The translations under genes and the position numbers were made by a program. The notes below the pieces were generated by a model. That model was not told where the DNA came from. It was given only the letters and a program-made list of their open reading frames with translations, and searched no databases. A stretch of DNA of 64,000 nucleotides from JAWKSY01 sp041402125 (GTDB taxonomy: Bacteria; Planctomycetota; GCA-002687715; DRQF01). This document shows, piece by piece, positions 62,576 through 64,000 of this stretch (positions within the stretch are counted from its first letter, which is position 1; each line of letters begins with the position of its first letter). The DNA is taken from positions 1 to 64,000 of the forward strand of contig JAWKSY010000021.1 of the NCBI GenBank assembly GCA_041402125.1. The letters run 5' to 3'.

Positions 62576-64000
62576 TCAGTTCGAGGTCTCCTCGATGAGC
62601 GGGGCGAGCTCGACCTGGCCGGTGGTGAAGTTCACGTAGGCGGTCCGCTGGCGGACGACCGGGATCGCCTGCACCGCGAAGGCCGAGATCGTGAACTGGA
62701 AGCTGGCCTGCGCCGGGGCGAGGTCCGCGACGAAGGGGTAGCCGAAGCCGACCTGGTTCAGGACGCTCGTGCTGAGGCCGAAGAAGGGGCCGGTGCCGAG
62801 CGGCGCCGAGGCGTCGAGATCGAAGAAGTTGTAGAGGCGGGCCGCGCCCGGGTTCGTCGGCACGTTGTCGACCTTGAAGATCTTGCTGCCGTTCGCCTGC
62901 GGGATGAAATCCGAGGCGAAGGCGTTGGGCATCGCGTTCGGGTCGGAGACCCAGTACTTGAAGCCCGGATCCGTGGTGCAGCCGGTCATGATGATGTCGA
63001 GGATGCCGTCGCCGTCGAAGTCGGCCGTGCGCAGGTCGTAGATGCCCTGCGGCATCGGGTTCGCGCCGCCCTGCAGGTACTCCTGGAAGCGCGGCGTGAC
63101 GCCCGGGCCCTTGTTCTCGTAGAGGATCAGGCGGCGGGTGCTGCAGTTCGGGATGTCGACGTCGATCGGGGTCACGAAGACGTCGAGGTCGCCGTCACCG
63201 TCGAAGTCGCTGACGTGCGGGTTGGCGCCGAAGCCCGAGGAGACCGAACCGAAGCCGATCGCCTCGGTGCCCGAGTAGGCGACGGTGCCGTTCGCGTTCG
63301 TCGAGAGGTTGCGACGCCAGTCGTCGAGACCGTCGGTGACGTTCAGGAGGTCGATGCGGCCGTCGTTGTCGAAGTCGGCGTGGACGGCGTCGTAGACCGA
63401 CGAGCTCGTCGTGTCCTGGCAGGCGATCCAGCCGCCCGCGCCGTCGCTGAAGGTGATCTGCGAACCGCCGGACTCTGCGGTGCAGAGGTCGACGAAGCCG
63501 TCGAGGTTGACGTCGAGCATCGCGCCCGTCGTCGCGTCCCAGGCCTGGGCGCGCGTGCCGAAGCCGGTGTTGATGCACTGGGCCCCGTTCGGCGCCGACA
63601 GGATCGTCGCCGTCATGTCGATGAAGGTGCCCGGGGCGGCCGGGTTCTGACGGAGGAGGTCGTTCTCATGGGCCGACTGGTAGTCGACGCGGAAGAGGTC
63701 CATCCAGCCGTCGACGTCGTAGTCGAGGATCTCGCCGCCGCACATGCTGAAGTCGACGCCGAACTGCACGAAGCTCGGAGCACCGAGGCCGAGCCAGTTG
63801 CCGGCGAGGTCGTTGCCGAGGTTGTAGTAGATGAAGGTGGCCTGATCCTCGGTGTTGAAGGTGACCACGTCGGGCCAGCCGTCGTTGTTGAGGTCGCCGC
63901 ACTTCACCTCGCGCGCGATGTCGATGTTCGTGTTGAACGTCGAGAGGGTCGCCGACATGTCGGTCAGGTGACCCGCGCCGTCGTTGATGAGGAGCAGGTT
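62576..64000 (-). CDS. FG-GAP/VCBS-repeat protein, N-terminus beyond window
   Basis: At least 474 codons, open through the window's right edge (the last bases read NLLLINDGAGHLTDMSATL), so the start is missing. Repeats of the Asp-rich calcium-loop type occur every 55-65 residues: CGDLNNDGWPDVV, LDYDVDGWMDLF, LDVNLDGFVDLC, ADFDNDGRIDLL, SDFDGDGDLDVFV, ADFDGDGILDIIM. This is the FG-GAP/VCBS beta-propeller of secreted or surface proteins. It ends in a 130-residue beta module (APAQASFQFTISAFAVQAIP) similar in style to other exported proteins in the window. Function unknown, perhaps adhesion. Confidence 0.85.
   Translation of the reverse strand, partial: NLLLINDGAGHLTDMSATLSTFNTNIDIAREVKCGDLNNDGWPDVVTFNTEDQATFIYYNLGNDLAGNWLGLGAPSFVQFGVDFSMCGGEILDYDVDGWMDLFRVDYQSAHENDLLRQNPAAPGTFIDMTATILSAPNGAQCINTGFGTRAQAWDATTGAMLDVNLDGFVDLCTAESGGSQITFSDGAGGWIACQDTTSSSVYDAVHADFDNDGRIDLLNVTDGLDDWRRNLSTNANGTVAYSGTEAIGFGSVSSGFGANPHVSDFDGDGDLDVFVTPIDVDIPNCSTRRLILYENKGPGVTPRFQEYLQGGANPMPQGIYDLRTADFDGDGILDIIMTGCTTDPGFKYWVSDPNAMPNAFASDFIPQANGSKIFKVDNVPTNPGAARLYNFFDLDASAPLGTGPFFGLSTSVLNQVGFGYPFVADLAPAQASFQFTISAFAVQAIPVVRQRTAYVNFTTGQVELAPLIEETSN

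Overview
This is a GC-rich bacterial chromosome segment, about two thirds or more G+C by eye, and densely packed with short operons whose genes overlap by ATGA/GTGA. No rRNA, tRNA, CRISPR array, integrase or transposase was recognised. Several features fit a Planctomycetota-like organism: secreted proteins with FG-GAP repeats and a matrixin protease, a PilM-PilN fusion, a TtpC-type TonB system, a very large mechanosensitive channel and an ECF sigma/anti-sigma pair. That placement is inference from gene style, not from a marker gene.

Layout. 0-4.2 kb: exonuclease III (cut by the window edge), SMUG1-type uracil-DNA glycosylase, a small unknown gene and a large membrane protein. 4.2-11.7 kb: HrpB helicase, then a six-gene TonB2/TtpC operon (DUF3450-like, TtpC, ExbB, ExbD, TonB, TPR). 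Most genes here are frame-disrupted as read. 11.7-18.8 kb: a NatAB-like ABC exporter (minus), an MscK-like channel and a ROK sugar kinase (plus). 18.8-20.4 kb: a degenerate tandem array made of copies of the sodB 3' end, each carrying a palindrome, followed by intact sodB. 20.5-27.7 kb: a glycosyltransferase, a secreted protein/matrixin pair, a membrane glycosyltransferase-like protein and an amidase. 27.7-27.9 kb: nested palindromes. 27.9-29.8 kb: SDR reductase, OsmC and LON-domain proteins. 29.9-34.5 kb: a class II-type cAMP phosphodiesterase translationally coupled to an FHA-GAF adenylate cyclase. It is convergent with an NDH-2 dehydrogenase that carries a cyclic-nucleotide-binding domain and a CBS pair. 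A perfect palindrome separates the two, and its ends are the two stop codons.

34.6-43.5 kb: triple-FKBP isomerase, threonine/serine dehydratase, NadA, a frame-disrupted acyl-CoA ligase and CarB. 43.5-46.2 kb: an AT-richer island with an AAA ATPase plus DUF4276 pair (possible defence module) and a kinase remnant. 46.3-50.1 kb: PilO-like and PilM-PilN pilus/secretion proteins, anti-sigma factor and ECF sigma factor. 50.3-52.6 kb: RibBA and RsgA. 52.6-56.6 kb: a three-gene operon of DUF2752 protein, membrane-anchored protein and a 913-residue carboxypeptidase-regulatory-like repeat protein. 56.7-64 kb: a secreted protein, a parvulin chaperone/isomerase, an Ig-like lipoprotein, an unknown cytosolic protein and an FG-GAP repeat protein running off the window.

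The frameshifts cluster near 4.0, 5.6-12.2, 18.2-18.6, 25.4, 38.2-39.3 and 43.8-44.2 kb. Motifs and operon overlaps survive across them, so I read most as indel errors in the assembly rather than gene decay. The most interesting systems are the cAMP cycle next to a CNB/CBS-controlled NADH dehydrogenase, the three palindrome loci (all between convergent genes), the sodB-tail array and the AAA-DUF4276 island.
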